This document shows positions 63,507 to 64,000 of a stretch of DNA of 64,000 nt, piece after piece. The number at the start of each line of letters is the position of its first letter. The first letter of the stretch is position 1. Location: positions 6,223,199 through 6,287,198 of the forward strand of contig JAJEKV010000050.1 of assembly GCA_021234155.1 (NCBI GenBank), read 5' to 3'. The notes under the pieces are model-generated. The model was not told the origin of the DNA and did not search any database. It saw nothing but the letters and a program-made list of their open reading frames with translations. The position numbers were made by a program, and so were the translations under genes. Origin of the DNA: Isoetes taiwanensis. Lineage: Eukaryota; Streptophyta; Lycopodiopsida; Isoetales; Isoetaceae.

Positions 63507-64000
63507 GCTTAAAACATAGGTTAATTCTCGATGGGCTTAAAGAATTAGAAGCCAAAGGCGGTGATAGGGGTTGCCTTTCTTTGTAGTAGATGTTGTTTTA
63601 CACGGATGATGTTGTTTACACGGATGCGGTCGGGGAGACTTACGTGTCGGTGCGGTATGCGGGTTCGGGGTGGTGTATGATTCCGAGGATGAGTTCTCGG
63701 CTCTCCCGTGCTTGAGGAAGCGGATATGTTCATCCAACTAAAAGCAGGAAATGATCCATGCTTCAGCCATTAAAAAGTGCTCGACAGGGCGGATGCATGG
63801 AGACACAACAACCGAGACAATACTTTATGAATCAGATCATAAGTGGGAGCGTAAACGAGAAGCTCATGTTTTAGTGTTCTTTGGATTACACCAACTATTA
63901 GTAAAACACTTGATGAAGTCTTGAACGTGATTTGAAGAAGAAGAGTTCTGAGATCTCTCACAATGCGGGGATCCGATTGAGGCCGATAGAATATGTCATC
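63507..64000. other. Nothing recognised to window end
   Basis: Short frames on the minus strand (63,537-63,737; 63,770-63,961) have no domain or splice support. Confidence 0.4.

Overview
This window is nuclear DNA from a land plant with a repeat-rich genome. The evidence is one complete 13-exon plant-type nuclear gene with GT-AG introns and a telo-box-like promoter, Ty3/gypsy retroelement remains, a MITE, tRNA-derived (Pol III box) repeats, and long TA, GATA, AC and AGAAT microsatellites. The species cannot be named from this sequence. Nothing bacterial, organellar or viral was recognised.

Layout. From 1 to about 9,295 lies one copy of a long direct repeat derived from a decayed Ty3/gypsy retroelement; its left end is outside the window. 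From 9,296 to 15,296 two diverged direct repeats of about 2.9 and 2.6 kb (A and B) follow. From 15,297 to 29,705 there are four copies, two per strand, of a dispersed repeat whose ends run into (TA)n tracts and which carries a tRNA-like A box/B box; between them (16.1-25.6 kb) is degenerate repetitive sequence without a supportable gene. From 29.7 to 32.5 kb are short degenerate repeats and a CpG-rich array. From 32,723 to about 42,194 is the second, cleaner copy of the long direct repeat. It holds an inverted pair of HSP90-like coding fragments (the left arm lies just before 32,723), broken gag with two zinc knuckles, a MITE inside gag, a 174-bp GATA tract, a cut-down protease and the start of a reverse transcriptase.

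From 42.2 to about 59 kb the sequence changes character and looks genic: a small two-exon gene start (43.3-43.65 kb, minus), a full DEAD-box RNA helicase of the plant RH5/yeast Dbp3 type (45,363-48,395, minus, 661 codons), and terminal exons of at least one further unassigned gene (50.6-52.5 kb, minus). From 56.8 to 62.8 kb there are three related microsatellite-tailed retroposon ends, several minisatellites and one 134-residue ORF of unknown function; the last 1.3 kb contains a GC-rich patch.

The most important observation is methodological. Where repeat copies can be aligned, differences fall mainly on CAG/CTG trinucleotides, which are replaced by CG-containing strings (CGG, ACG, CCG), while the helicase gene keeps its CAG/CTG sites and its reading frame. 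This is what systematic miscalling of CHG-methylated cytosine in heterochromatin would look like, and it means many frameshifts and stops in the repeats may not exist in the real DNA.
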